Origin: CAZISM01 sp964541895
GTDB lineage: Bacteria; Zhuqueibacterota; Zhuqueibacteria; Residuimicrobiales; Residuimicrobiaceae
DNA length: 52,231 bases
Assembly: GCA_964541895.1 (NCBI GenBank)
Contig: CAZISM010000029.1
Coordinates: forward strand, 1-52,231
Reading direction: 5' to 3'
The translations under genes and the position numbers were made by a program. Below the pieces are notes generated by a model. It searched no databases and was not told the origin of the DNA. It saw nothing but the letters and a program-made list of their open reading frames with translations. Positions 14,988-24,215 of the stretch are shown one piece after another; the stretch's first letter is position 1; each line of letters starts with the position of its first letter.

Positions 14988-17204
14988 CTACTCGATGCGA
15001 GCGGCGGCAATGCGCAGGGAGTTGCTGATAACGGAAACGGAGCTGAAGGACATGGCCAGGGCGCCGATCATGGGATTGAGGTAGCCCAGCGCGGCCAGGG
15101 GTATGCCAAGGACGTTGTAGAAAAAAGCCCAAAACAGGTTCTGCCGGATGGTGCGGATCGTTTTTCGCGACAGGACAATGGCCTGGGCGACGCTGTTCAG
15201 GTCGCCCCGCATCAGGGTGATCGAAGCGCTCTCGATGGCGATATCGGTGCCGCCGCCCATGGCGATGCCGACATCGGCCTGGGCCAGCGCCGGCGCATCG
15301 TTGATGCCATCACCCACCATGGCCACCTTGTATCCCTGCGCCTGCCAGGCAGCGACGTGCGCCGCTTTCTCTTCGGGCAACACCTCGGCGACAAACTCGT
15401 CCACACCCGCCTGCTGCGCCACCGCCGCCGCGGCTTTGGGATGATCGCCGGTCAGCATGACCACCTTGAGCCCAAACCCTTTCATGCCGGCCACAGCGGC
15501 GGCTGAAGAGGGTTTCACCGGATCGGCCAGGCCGATCAGACCGGCCATGCGGCCATCCACAGCTGCAAAAAGCATCGTCTGGCCCTGCTCATGGCCTGCG
15601 CTCGCCGCCTCATGCCACAAAACCGTATCAACACCCTGGCGCTCCATGAACGAACGGTTGCCGATAAGCACGCTCTGTCCGTTTACCTGTGCATCGACAC
15701 CGCTGCCGGTGACATTTTTAAATCCGGACGCCGGCGGGATCTCGATGCCCTGCTGCTGCGCATAGGCTGCAACGGCGCGTGCCAGAGGATGCTCGGATTT
15801 GTTCTCTGCGGCAGCAGCAAGCGTGAGCAGCGCCTCTTTCGACAGGCCAGAGTCTGCACTGATCTGTTGCACCGCCGGCTTGCCCTCGGTAACGGTGCCG
15901 GTTTTATCCAGGATGACCACTTTGACCTGATGAGCCAGCTCCAGGCTCTCGCCGTTTTTTATCAATATGCCTCTGCGGGCAGCCAGGCCGGTGGCCACCA
16001 TAATGGCGGTCGGCGTAGCCAGTCCCAGGGCGCAGGGACAGGCGATGATGAGCACGGCGACAAAATTGATGAGTGCGGTCTGAAACGTTCCTGACCCAAA
16101 CACAAGCCAACCCAGAAACGTCAACAGAGCAATGGCGACGACGACCGGCACAAACACTGCGGCGATGCGGTCGGCCAGCCGCTGGATGGGCGCTTTTGAT
16201 CCCTGCGCCTGTTCCACCATTTTGACGATCTGCCCCAGCACCGTTCGTTCGCCCAGCGCCGTGATACGGAATTCAAAAGCACCGACGAGATTCAAGGTGC
16301 CGGCCAGCACATGATCGCCGGATTTCTTGTCGACCGGAATGCTTTCGCCGCTGATCATGCTTTCATCGATGCCGGCTTCGCCGGCCACCAGGATGCCATC
16401 TGCCGGAACCTTTTCGCCCGGCCGCACCAGCACCCGATCATCGAGCACGATCTGATCGAGCGGCAGGCGCTGTTCGACGCCGTTGCGAATCACACACGCG
16501 CTCGGCGGCTGCAGATCCATCAGCTTTTTAAGCGCCTCGGTCGTTTTGCGTTTGGCGCGGCCCTCCAGCCATCGGCCAAGCAGAACCAGCGTAATGATCA
16601 CGGCGGTGGAATCAAAATAGACATGCAGGGAATGTTCGCCGCCGGCCATCCACTGCGGAAACAGGGTGGCGGCGACGCTGTAGCCATAGGCACTGCCCGT
16701 GCCGATGGCGATGAGCGAATTCATGTCGGCACTGCGGTGCAGGAGGTTCTTGCGAAACAGGCTGAAGAATCGTCGGCCGGGCAGAAATACGACCGGGGTT
16801 GTGAGGATCATCAGGAGCTTGAAGGTGTTCTCCTGACTCAGCGGCCACGCCGCTTTGAAAAAGGCAAAATCAGCCAGCATGGAGATGAGAAACACCGGCA
16901 CAGAGAACCACAAAGCGGTGCGCAGATCCGCCAACTGCTCCGCCTCGTGATCGTGAACGATTGTGGCGGCGGCTGCGGTTGCAGCCGCGGGCAGGGACAG
17001 CTGATAGCCGTTGTCCGCCACCGCGGCCATCACCTGCGTCAGCGCCGCCTTGTTCTCATCCAGTTCAAAATAGGCTTTCTCGCTGGCGAGGTTGACCGAG
17101 ACCTGCTCCACCCCCTCGATTTTTTTCAACGTTCGTTCCACCCGGGCCACACAGGCGGCGCAGGTCATCCCTTGCACGGAAAGCTGGTACTGCTTTTTTG
17201 CCAT
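14988..17204 (-). CDS. copA: Copper-exporting P1B-type ATPase
   Basis: Pumps Cu(I) out of the cytoplasm, driven by ATP, 738 aa. The N-terminal heavy-metal domain has MTCAAC (13-18); then come eight predicted membrane helices, the actuator loop with SGES (285-288), the ion-binding CPC (389-391), the phosphorylated Asp433 in DKTGT, HPLARAV in the nucleotide domain and GDGINDAPAL in the hinge. The late membrane segments contain the Tyr-Asn pair in FYNVLGIPLAALGY and MSFSSVSV, the Cu(I) signature of the P1B-1 class. It lies 5 bp after copZ. No regulator gene (cueR, csoR) is visible near it. Confidence 0.97.
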   Translation of the reverse strand: MAKKQYQLSVQGMTCAACVARVERTLKKIEGVEQVSVNLASEKAYFELDENKAALTQVMAAVADNGYQLSLPAAATAAAATIVHDHEAEQLADLRTALWFSVPVFLISMLADFAFFKAAWPLSQENTFKLLMILTTPVVFLPGRRFFSLFRKNLLHRSADMNSLIAIGTGSAYGYSVAATLFPQWMAGGEHSLHVYFDSTAVIITLVLLGRWLEGRAKRKTTEALKKLMDLQPPSACVIRNGVEQRLPLDQIVLDDRVLVRPGEKVPADGILVAGEAGIDESMISGESIPVDKKSGDHVLAGTLNLVGAFEFRITALGERTVLGQIVKMVEQAQGSKAPIQRLADRIAAVFVPVVVAIALLTFLGWLVFGSGTFQTALINFVAVLIIACPCALGLATPTAIMVATGLAARRGILIKNGESLELAHQVKVVILDKTGTVTEGKPAVQQISADSGLSKEALLTLAAAAENKSEHPLARAVAAYAQQQGIEIPPASGFKNVTGSGVDAQVNGQSVLIGNRSFMERQGVDTVLWHEAASAGHEQGQTMLFAAVDGRMAGLIGLADPVKPSSAAAVAGMKGFGLKVVMLTGDHPKAAAAVAQQAGVDEFVAEVLPEEKAAHVAAWQAQGYKVAMVGDGINDAPALAQADVGIAMGGGTDIAIESASITLMRGDLNSVAQAIVLSRKTIRTIRQNLFWAFFYNVLGIPLAALGYLNPMIGALAMSFSSVSVISNSLRIAAARIE

Positions 17205-17209
17205 CGGAT

Positions 17210-17407
17210 CTATAGGACGTTATAGCCGGCGGATTCTATGGCCTGGCGCAATTGATTCTCATTCAGACGGGTTTCATCATAATTGATTTCCGCCAGTCCC
17301 ATTTTCACATCAACCGACTGCACCGGCAGCCGCTCCAGCTCCCGTTTCACGGCCATAATACAATGCTGGCAGGACATACCTTCTATTTTGAACAATGCAT
17401 TTTTCAT
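17210..17407 (-). CDS. copZ: Copper chaperone (heavy-metal-associated domain)
   Basis: 65-residue single HMA domain with the metal-binding GMSCQHC loop (Cys13, Cys16). It would carry Cu(I) to the N-terminal domain of CopA, whose gene begins 5 bp downstream. GGAGTG lies 6-7 nt before the ATG. First gene of the copper unit. The 235-bp region upstream (17408-17642) contains no gene and no operator that I can name. Confidence 0.93.
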   Translation of the reverse strand: MKNALFKIEGMSCQHCIMAVKRELERLPVQSVDVKMGLAEINYDETRLNENQLRQAIESAGYNVL

Positions 17408-17642
17408 CTTTCACTCCGGATACAAACTAAAGCGGCAACAAATCCCAAACCGGACTAACCGGAAGTAACGGTCGACCCGCGGGGAAAGTGTTGCTGAACA
17501 AGGGACCCCGGATGTGGCCGCGCTCTTTGCGGCAGCTCCAGGCGTCCCGCGTTGCCATATCAACCGGGTATGGAACATCCGGGCTTCAAACATAATTTAA
17601 CTATTCTACGCGAGAAAAAACTCGCAGCACACGGTTGGATCG

Positions 17643-19526
17643 CTATTCTGCAACCGGCAGGAACGGCAGGGCGGCCAGCATGCCGCCTTCCCGGCCGATA
17701 TAATACAACGAATAGAGATAGGCCAGTTGTTTGCGCACCGTTGCTCTTTGCAGGCCGAACCAGGGATCGTCCTGGCGTGCCAGAGCCCGGCCGGTAAAAC
17801 CGGGTTGCTCCGTCCGCTGCAGAATGCGCAGGAACGACTCCAGGGGATCCCGCGGTTCCGGGAATATGCGCAAACGTACCCGCTCCGTCTCGGACACTCC
17901 CAGACGCCGCTTGACGATTTTTATGGTTTCCTGCAAACCACCCAGTTGATCCACCAGACCAATCCGCTGCGCCTCTTCGCCGGTCCAGACGCGGCCGCGC
18001 GCTACCTGCCGGGTTTCAGCGAACGTTTTATGGCGGCTGTCAGCCACACGCTGCACAAAGCGCCGGTAAATCGGTTCAGAAATCCTGTGAAACGTGAGCC
18101 GGTCCTGCGCTGTGAACGGCAGAAACGGATTCAGGAAATTGGCCGACGGCGATGTCGCCACGGTGTCGACGCTGGCCCCTATCTTGGCCAGGGTGCCGCT
18201 CAGATTCGGAATCATGGCGATGACGCCGATGGATCCGGTTATGGTGCTTGGATGAGCGATGATGGTATCACAGGCCATGGCCATATAATAACCGCCGGAA
18301 GCGGCCACATCGCTCATGGAAGCGTACACCGGTTTTATTTTTTTGATGCGCTGGATCTCTTCCCAGATGGCGTCAGCGGCAAGCACGGTACCGCCCGGAC
18401 TGTCGATGCGAATAATGATCGCTTTGACATCTTCGTCTTTGGCGGCACGCCTCAAGTCGCGGATGAATGAATCGGAGCCGATCATGGTTTCGCCGAACGG
18501 ACCGCCATCGTCGGCGCGGCCGGGCACCATCATCCCCGAGCCATATACGATGGCGATCTCTTTATGCCGAACCACACTGCCGGTCGGTTTTTGCTCGAGA
18601 TGGCGCACATACTGACTCAGGGAGATCATGTTGGGACCATCGTCCTTGCTGCTGTCCCCTCCGGCGGCTCGCGCCATCCTGTTCTTGACCGCGGATTCTG
18701 AACGTATGGCGTCAATAAAATGCACCTCCAGAGCCGCGTCGGCGCTGTAGACGCCGCGACGAAGCGCACCGGCCACCTGCGCGGATTCCAGTTTTCGCGC
18801 TGAAGCGATCGCGTCCACATAATCGCCGAATCGATCCGTCAGCAGTGAGCGCAGTTCCTCTCTGGCATAGGAGCTGAATTTTTTCTCGCTATAGCTCTCT
18901 GCCGCTGACTTGTACTCTTCAAACTGGGTGACGAACGGTTCGACGCCCAGCTTTTGCAGCGTTCCCTGCCAGAACAGCTGCGACACGGCAAAGCCGTTCA
19001 GTTCAACCACACCCTCCGTCGGCATGAACACCGAGTCGGCGGCAGAGGCGAAAAAATAATCCAGTTCACCGCCCACCTCGAGAAACGCGTGGATGAACTT
19101 GCCGGACTGTTTGAAATCCAGCATGGCCTGGCGCAATTCAACCGCTTTGGCAAAGCCCATGCTCCAGCCGCCGCTGCGATAATACAGTCCGGCTATATGC
19201 TTGTCGGTTTTTGCCCGTCGTAACGCCGTCAACGCATCCAGAAAGGAAATGTTGGACACGCTTTCCTCGCCCAAAAGGGAGAAGGGTTGACTGGAGACGT
19301 ACTCTTCCAGTTCGCCGCTCGCTTTGAGCTGGATGACGGAATGGGACTTTATCGCCACCGGTTTGGGTTCCAACGAACTCTTAAACATGAAATAGAGCCC
19401 GGCGAAAAGCAGGAACGTGCCGGAAAAGAGCACACCCAAAACAACCAGCAGTATGATCCACCAGCGGCTCTTTCGCGGCGGCGGCATACTGTTAACGGGT
19501 TGTTGGGGATCAGCCAGATAAACCAT
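17643..19526 (-). CDS. sppA: Signal peptide peptidase SppA, 67 kDa type
   Basis: Membrane-bound serine protease that degrades leftover signal peptides, 627 aa, the double-domain form. One transmembrane segment (about 21-48) anchors it to the inner membrane. The Ser-Lys dyad is Ser410 in SDVAASGGYYMA and Lys206 in EEYKSAAE, at nearly the same positions as in E. coli SppA (recalled as Lys209 and Ser409). I chose the ATG at 19526, which has AGGAGC upstream; the longer frame to 19565 only adds hydrophobic residues. It is the last gene of a leftward run from the YiiX-like amidase through plsC. Confidence 0.95.
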   Translation of the reverse strand: MVYLADPQQPVNSMPPPRKSRWWIILLVVLGVLFSGTFLLFAGLYFMFKSSLEPKPVAIKSHSVIQLKASGELEEYVSSQPFSLLGEESVSNISFLDALTALRRAKTDKHIAGLYYRSGGWSMGFAKAVELRQAMLDFKQSGKFIHAFLEVGGELDYFFASAADSVFMPTEGVVELNGFAVSQLFWQGTLQKLGVEPFVTQFEEYKSAAESYSEKKFSSYAREELRSLLTDRFGDYVDAIASARKLESAQVAGALRRGVYSADAALEVHFIDAIRSESAVKNRMARAAGGDSSKDDGPNMISLSQYVRHLEQKPTGSVVRHKEIAIVYGSGMMVPGRADDGGPFGETMIGSDSFIRDLRRAAKDEDVKAIIIRIDSPGGTVLAADAIWEEIQRIKKIKPVYASMSDVAASGGYYMAMACDTIIAHPSTITGSIGVIAMIPNLSGTLAKIGASVDTVATSPSANFLNPFLPFTAQDRLTFHRISEPIYRRFVQRVADSRHKTFAETRQVARGRVWTGEEAQRIGLVDQLGGLQETIKIVKRRLGVSETERVRLRIFPEPRDPLESFLRILQRTEQPGFTGRALARQDDPWFGLQRATVRKQLAYLYSLYYIGREGGMLAALPFLPVAE

Positions 19527-19588
19527 AATAGCTCCTGAAATGTATAATAGTAACAACAGCTGCAAGCTGTGGTATTCCGGTTTTTATT

Positions 19589-20377
19589 TTATTGCCCGGA
19601 TGAGGAGGGCTCGGACCCTGCCTGCAGGCCATCCACCTGTTCCGGGGCAACCTGGCGCCATTCAGCGACTTTTGCCACGATCATGCTGCGAACGCGGTTC
19701 TTCAGCTCTGCCGTCTGTTTCAGATTCAGATCCGCTGTAGAAATCGGCGGAAAGACATGCACATGGACGTCGCGCGGCGGACCGAATCGCAGCGTGTTTT
19801 TGGGAATGCAGGCATAAGCGCCTTCAATGGCAATAGGCAGCACCATGGCGGAGGCTTTGATGGCCAGATGAAAGGGGCCTTCGGAAAAATCGTGCACCAG
19901 GCCGTCCAGAGAACGCGTGCCTTCGGGGAAAAACATGACCGGATAATTGCCCTGCAGTAATTTTCGCGCCGATATCATGGCCTGCACGCCGCTGCGCGGG
20001 CTGGAACGATCCAGGGAAATATCGCCGGCCATTTTCAGCATCCAGCCGAACAGCGGCACCTCGAACAGCTCCTTTTTGGCCACCCATTTGGTTTCCATTC
20101 CCCAATAGGAGATGATGGGAATATCCAGCAGGGACTGGTGATTGCTCACCACCACCAGCGGCTGACGCGGCTCCAGCTTTTCGACGCCGGAGAAATGCAG
20201 CCGCCAGATCGGTATCAATTTGACCAGGGGAACGGAAAGACGGCGATAGAACCAACCGGTTCGGTATCGCAGCGGATCCCGGTCAAACAGCCGGATAAAA
20301 ATCATCAGAATGAACCAGACAAAAAGCTGCAGGACAAACGCCGTCCACACATATATCGTTCTAATCCATGAAATCAT
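19589..20377 (-). CDS. plsC: 1-acyl-sn-glycerol-3-phosphate acyltransferase
   Basis: Adds the second acyl chain to lysophosphatidic acid, making phosphatidic acid for phospholipid synthesis at the inner membrane. 262 aa. Two N-terminal hydrophobic helices are followed by the catalytic NHQSLLD (HX4D), then FFPEGTRSLDG (glycerophosphate binding) and VLPIAIEGAY. A purine-rich AAGGAAAGG precedes the ATG and overlaps the end of the upstream gene, whose stop is separated from this start by one base. Translational coupling is likely. Confidence 0.94.
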   Translation of the reverse strand: MISWIRTIYVWTAFVLQLFVWFILMIFIRLFDRDPLRYRTGWFYRRLSVPLVKLIPIWRLHFSGVEKLEPRQPLVVVSNHQSLLDIPIISYWGMETKWVAKKELFEVPLFGWMLKMAGDISLDRSSPRSGVQAMISARKLLQGNYPVMFFPEGTRSLDGLVHDFSEGPFHLAIKASAMVLPIAIEGAYACIPKNTLRFGPPRDVHVHVFPPISTADLNLKQTAELKNRVRSMIVAKVAEWRQVAPEQVDGLQAGSEPSSSGQ

Positions 20378-20378
20378 A

Positions 20379-22451
20379 TTACCTTTCCTTACCTGTATTA
20401 CTTGACCATTTTTTGCGCATCGTCGGATCTACCAGCATTTTAATGAACACGCCGCCGACCACAGACCGGGCCTGAAAACCTGTTTTTTCACCGGTCACGG
20501 TGTCGTACCAGTCCGTCAATGGCACCCGGCTTGGCGATTCTTGGGCAAAACGCTGGACCGGCGTCACCAGCGCCGCAAAATCCTCGGCCCGATCGGCCAG
20601 CGTAGCGGTCCACAGAATCCAGTCCAGCTTGGTGTAATCCTTACGGTTGTCCAGCGGCAGTCCATATGTGTTCTGCTTGTGCAGATAGTATCGCACCTCT
20701 TTTTGCGCTACCTCTGTCGGAAAAAGTTTTAAATCAAGAATGCGGTCCCAGACCAGATTATACTTTTGGCTCCAGGTGCCGGCTTTGTCAAAGGCGAGGC
20801 GGTAATGGTCGCCATCATCGGCCATGGTGAGCCATTTCTGCACAAACGCCTCTGCGGTCTGACGATACTCGGCGGCTTCTTCCTGGTCGCCGTGCAGCTC
20901 CGCCAGCTGCGCATACGCACCCAGGGCCAGAATGGCCTTGGCCGACAGGTTGACATTGTGCGCCAGATGACCGGCAAAATCATCGGTGCAGAGCTGATTT
21001 TCCGGGTCCAGGCCCTTATCTTTAAGGTAGCCGGCCCACTTGCGAATGGCGCTCCAGTACGGCGCGGCAAAATGGACATGGCCATCGGCGCGCGCGACCG
21101 CCGCCAGCAGGAGCAGCATATTGCCCGACTCTTCCACCGGCATCTGATTTTCTTCCGTGCGCTCGCCGCCGCCATAGACCTGGCCATTGGCTTTGGGGTA
21201 GGTGCCGAGATCGTGCGGCGCAAAGGCGAATTTCCAGCGTGACAGCATGGCATACTCCAGGACCGGGCGCAGCGTCGCCTTCATCAACTCGAGGTTAAAA
21301 AGCAGCAGCTGAGGCGCTGCCGGATAGATCACGTCCACGGTGGCGATACACCCGTTGCTGAAATTTTCCTTGGGAAAGAGCAGCGCACGGCCGTCGATAT
21401 CCACCGCCAATTTCTGTGCCGCCAGTGCCTGCCGGTACGCGAGGCTGGCGATACGGGCATACGGTTTGCCGCCGACGGCGACCAGGTCGGCATACAACGC
21501 TTCATCAAAGGCGGCACAGCGATTCATCACGCCGGCGTATTCCCGGCTGGCGCTGTCCAGCAGGTCAACGGCTTCTGCGCCGCCCCTGCGCCAGTACGGC
21601 CGTAATTTTCGCTGAAAATATTCGATCGCATACTGGTCATCGTAGGCCAGAATGATATAGCGCTGCCGCATGACTTTACCGACCTTGCCGAGATCGAACT
21701 GAAACGCCATCACCGGATAATCGTCATTGGCCGGCCGCGGCATGCGCAGGTCGTCCAGGTGCGGGAGATGACCGGTACGGACAAAGCTGTCTCTGCTCCG
21801 GGTGTGTGATTGAATGACACTGACCGCATTCTGGCCGACGTCCGCGGCGAGGTAAAAATATCCCCAGTCGATGCGGAGGTTGTCGCCCGCTTTTTCCAGC
21901 ACCGCTTGTTCCTGCGAACCGGCGCTCAACACCACCGTCTGTTCGCTGCGCAGACGCCCCCAGGTCACCTTTTGGCCGGCGGTGTTGACCGCTGGTTCCA
22001 TGGTGGCGTCAAAATAGAGCGAGATGTCGTGCTCTTTGCCGTCGGTGCTCCACACCTGCCAGGTCAGGTAACCGGCCGGACGCGCCAGCGTGTTCAACTC
22101 ATGGGGCAACAGCGGCGAGGTGAAGGTCATCTTCACCGCCACGCCCTGACCGGCAAAGGTATAGTGGGTCTGGGTCGGCATCACCAGCAGACCGGTCTGG
22201 GGCAGAGGTTCGACTTCTTTGGGTGCTCGTCCCATGAGGCGGCGAGTCTGCCCGTCGATACGAATCAGGCCGCAGAGTCCCTGCGTGGTGCCGGTCCAAT
22301 GCTTTGTCCAGTCATCGGTCAGCCGGTCATGGAAAGACCAGATGCTGAAATAGGGATCCATGGTGATCAGGGGCACAGCCGGCGGTCGAAAAGCCTCCTG
22401 GCTGAAGGCGAAGGAAAAGCAGCACAACAGAACGGCACCAATACGTTTCAT
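20379..22451 (-). CDS. GtaA-type glutaminase-like exported enzyme (DUF4965/DUF5127/DUF1793 family)
   Basis: 690-residue protein of the GtaA-like glutaminase family, known from fungi and from many Bacteroidetes-type bacteria. Residues 1-17 are a signal peptide. The N-terminal part, FRPPAVPLITMDPYFSIWS and HWTGTTQGLCGLIRIDG, is the typical DUF4964/5127 opening; the later GDYPKAN-like region (APHDLGTYPKANGQ) and VEESGNMLLLLAAV belong to the alpha/alpha-toroid part. Despite the glutaminase name, the fold is close to glycosidase toroids and the bacterial substrate is uncertain. No strong ribosome site precedes the ATG. It lies 9 bp after the YiiX-like gene and 1 bp before plsC. Confidence 0.88.
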   Translation of the reverse strand: MKRIGAVLLCCFSFAFSQEAFRPPAVPLITMDPYFSIWSFHDRLTDDWTKHWTGTTQGLCGLIRIDGQTRRLMGRAPKEVEPLPQTGLLVMPTQTHYTFAGQGVAVKMTFTSPLLPHELNTLARPAGYLTWQVWSTDGKEHDISLYFDATMEPAVNTAGQKVTWGRLRSEQTVVLSAGSQEQAVLEKAGDNLRIDWGYFYLAADVGQNAVSVIQSHTRSRDSFVRTGHLPHLDDLRMPRPANDDYPVMAFQFDLGKVGKVMRQRYIILAYDDQYAIEYFQRKLRPYWRRGGAEAVDLLDSASREYAGVMNRCAAFDEALYADLVAVGGKPYARIASLAYRQALAAQKLAVDIDGRALLFPKENFSNGCIATVDVIYPAAPQLLLFNLELMKATLRPVLEYAMLSRWKFAFAPHDLGTYPKANGQVYGGGERTEENQMPVEESGNMLLLLAAVARADGHVHFAAPYWSAIRKWAGYLKDKGLDPENQLCTDDFAGHLAHNVNLSAKAILALGAYAQLAELHGDQEEAAEYRQTAEAFVQKWLTMADDGDHYRLAFDKAGTWSQKYNLVWDRILDLKLFPTEVAQKEVRYYLHKQNTYGLPLDNRKDYTKLDWILWTATLADRAEDFAALVTPVQRFAQESPSRVPLTDWYDTVTGEKTGFQARSVVGGVFIKMLVDPTMRKKWSSNTGKER

Positions 22452-22460
22452 AACACATGC

Positions 22461-23051
22461 TCACTTGTTTTTGAATAGTTTCAACGGGCCTTTGTGAACC
22501 AGCAACGGCGACCGGGCGATATCTTCCGGCGTCATAAAGCGATCGCTCACGCCCTTTTTCAGGTCCAGGCCGGCGGCGTTGTAAATCTGCGCCACATACC
22601 AGGAACAGTAGAGCTTTTTTTCCCGTCGCAGTTCATCTTTCTTGTCGCGATTCTTTTTAAAAAGAAGGTAGAGACCCAGCAGAACCGCTTTCCACAGCGC
22701 GTATTCTTTGCCCAGCTCTTCCTGGGAAAACTGGACCAGGAGCTGTCTTTTGTCTGCAGTCAAGTCCTCTTTGGTGGAGAACCACTGGACATGGCCATGA
22801 TAATGGCCGATGTTGCTGGACAGAGGCGTAACGGAAACGCCGCGCCCAACCGCCTCCATCACCATCAACCGTTCGTTCCACCACACCGCAATGCCCGCGT
22901 GCGAATAGCGCGAGCGCGTCGCCCAGCGGATCACGCGCGAAGCGGCGTTCAAGCCCTCGTAGAGAAGGACATCGCCGTCCCTGATGGCGGTGCGATAATC
23001 GCCGTACGCCAGGGCGTTCACCGCTTTTCTGCCGAACGAAAAGCCTTTCAT
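22461..23051 (-). CDS. YiiX/YebB-like permuted papain-fold amidase (NlpC/P60 superfamily)
   Basis: 196 aa. In this circularly permuted papain-fold family the catalytic His comes before the Cys: His51 in RYSHAGIAVWW, acidic Glu66 in VMEAVGRG, and Cys149 in KLYCSWYVAQIYN. The RDGDVLLYEG opening (24-33) is also typical. Members hydrolyse amide or ester bonds in peptidoglycan-like or lipid substrates; the substrate here is unknown. GGAGG lies 6 nt before the ATG. No signal peptide is visible, so it may be cytoplasmic. It heads a leftward run with the glutaminase-like gene, plsC and sppA. Confidence 0.85.
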   Translation of the reverse strand: MKGFSFGRKAVNALAYGDYRTAIRDGDVLLYEGLNAASRVIRWATRSRYSHAGIAVWWNERLMVMEAVGRGVSVTPLSSNIGHYHGHVQWFSTKEDLTADKRQLLVQFSQEELGKEYALWKAVLLGLYLLFKKNRDKKDELRREKKLYCSWYVAQIYNAAGLDLKKGVSDRFMTPEDIARSPLLVHKGPLKLFKNK

Positions 23052-23132
23052 GATCGCCTCCGAGTTGAATACTTTTCAATACTAGTATGCAGAGCGACTG
23101 TGTCATCATGCTGCGTCGCAGGAAAAATCCCT

Positions 23133-24044
23133 CTACTTGATCCATCCCCGCCGTCTGAACCAGAAAAATATGATCACAGCGATCACCAGCAGCACCAGCA
23201 GGATCAAAAAATAACCAAACTCCCAGCCCAACTCCGGCATATGCTGAAAATTCATGCCATAGATGCCGACGATAAAGGTCAAGGGCATGAAAAAAACCGA
23301 AAACAGCGTTAAAATGCGCATCACATCGTTGGTCCGCTGGGCAGACAGGGATATATGAAGATTGAGCAAATTGGTCGCATTCTCGTACAGCTGCTGACTG
23401 AGAAACAGCAGGCGATCGGCGTTATCGCGCAGGTCCTGCAAAAACGGATTGTACTGTTTGGACTCAAAGCTCAGCATCCGCATGATATCCTTGGAGAGAT
23501 ACAGCATCTCTTTGATGACACCGGCTTTGCGTTTCAGAAAGAACAGCTGCTGCAGATGCATTTTTTCCGGTTGATGCAGCATTTCCCGCTCGATGCCATC
23601 CATGGTCTGCAGGGCGCCCTGCAGCGGCTTGTCATAGCTGCCGAGGATGGCCAGCAACAGCTCGTGCACGAGATGAAACGAATGTTTGTTGCCCGTCTGC
23701 GACATGGTCTGCCAGCGCTCGCGGATAGACTGCATAAAAGGCTGATCGACGCGATGGATGGTTATGACAAAGTTGGGACCGATGATGATGGCCACCTTGC
23801 GCGTCAGGCTCTGCACCGTATCAGCGTCCGGCGGGCACTGTTCATCAAACGCGCGACAGATGACAAAGGTATCGTCATCGATCTTTTCATATTTGGGCAG
23901 ATGCTCCGGGTCCAGGCAATCCTGGATGGTGGTGGCATGCAGGGTATATTCCTCGGAAATCTGCTGCAGCTCGGCACGGGAGGGCAAGACCACGTCGAGC
24001 CAGCGATAGCTCCCGTCTGCTTTTTCAAACACCTTGCGAATCAA
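23133..24044 (-). CDS. corA: CorA-type Mg2+/Co2+ transporter
   Basis: Divalent-metal channel of the CorA family, 303 aa. A long alpha/beta and helical cytoplasmic N-terminal part is followed by two C-terminal membrane helices with the selectivity motif YGMNFQHMPE (GMN) between them and a basic tail. The first codon is TTG (24044-24042), preceded by GGGAG at good spacing; no ATG lies nearby in frame, so TTG initiation is likely. It is divergent from the glycerate kinase gene across a 171-bp region. Confidence 0.93.
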   Translation of the reverse strand: MIRKVFEKADGSYRWLDVVLPSRAELQQISEEYTLHATTIQDCLDPEHLPKYEKIDDDTFVICRAFDEQCPPDADTVQSLTRKVAIIIGPNFVITIHRVDQPFMQSIRERWQTMSQTGNKHSFHLVHELLLAILGSYDKPLQGALQTMDGIEREMLHQPEKMHLQQLFFLKRKAGVIKEMLYLSKDIMRMLSFESKQYNPFLQDLRDNADRLLFLSQQLYENATNLLNLHISLSAQRTNDVMRILTLFSVFFMPLTFIVGIYGMNFQHMPELGWEFGYFLILLVLLVIAVIIFFWFRRRGWIK

Positions 24045-24162
24045 AGCACACTCCCGGATTAGATACAGGCCATCTCATGCGCCGCCAACACCCATTCGTA
24101 CAGCTAAATGTAACTATTTTTCGAGTTTAAAAAAACAGTTTTCAATCGCCGGGAAAAATGTC

Positions 24163-24191
24163 TTGATAAATCTCGCTGTTTTGTTTATGTT
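24163..24191 (+). promoter_or_regulatory. Candidate sigma-70-like promoter for glycerate kinase
   Basis: TTGATA (24163-24168) and TATGTT (24186-24191) are separated by 17 bp, 24 bp before the ATG at 24216. The -35 matches the consensus at five of six positions; the -10 is weak. The surrounding sequence is AT-rich compared with the genes. Confidence 0.4.
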
Positions 24192-24215
24192 AAGACCACT
24201 CAATCGGGAACAGGC

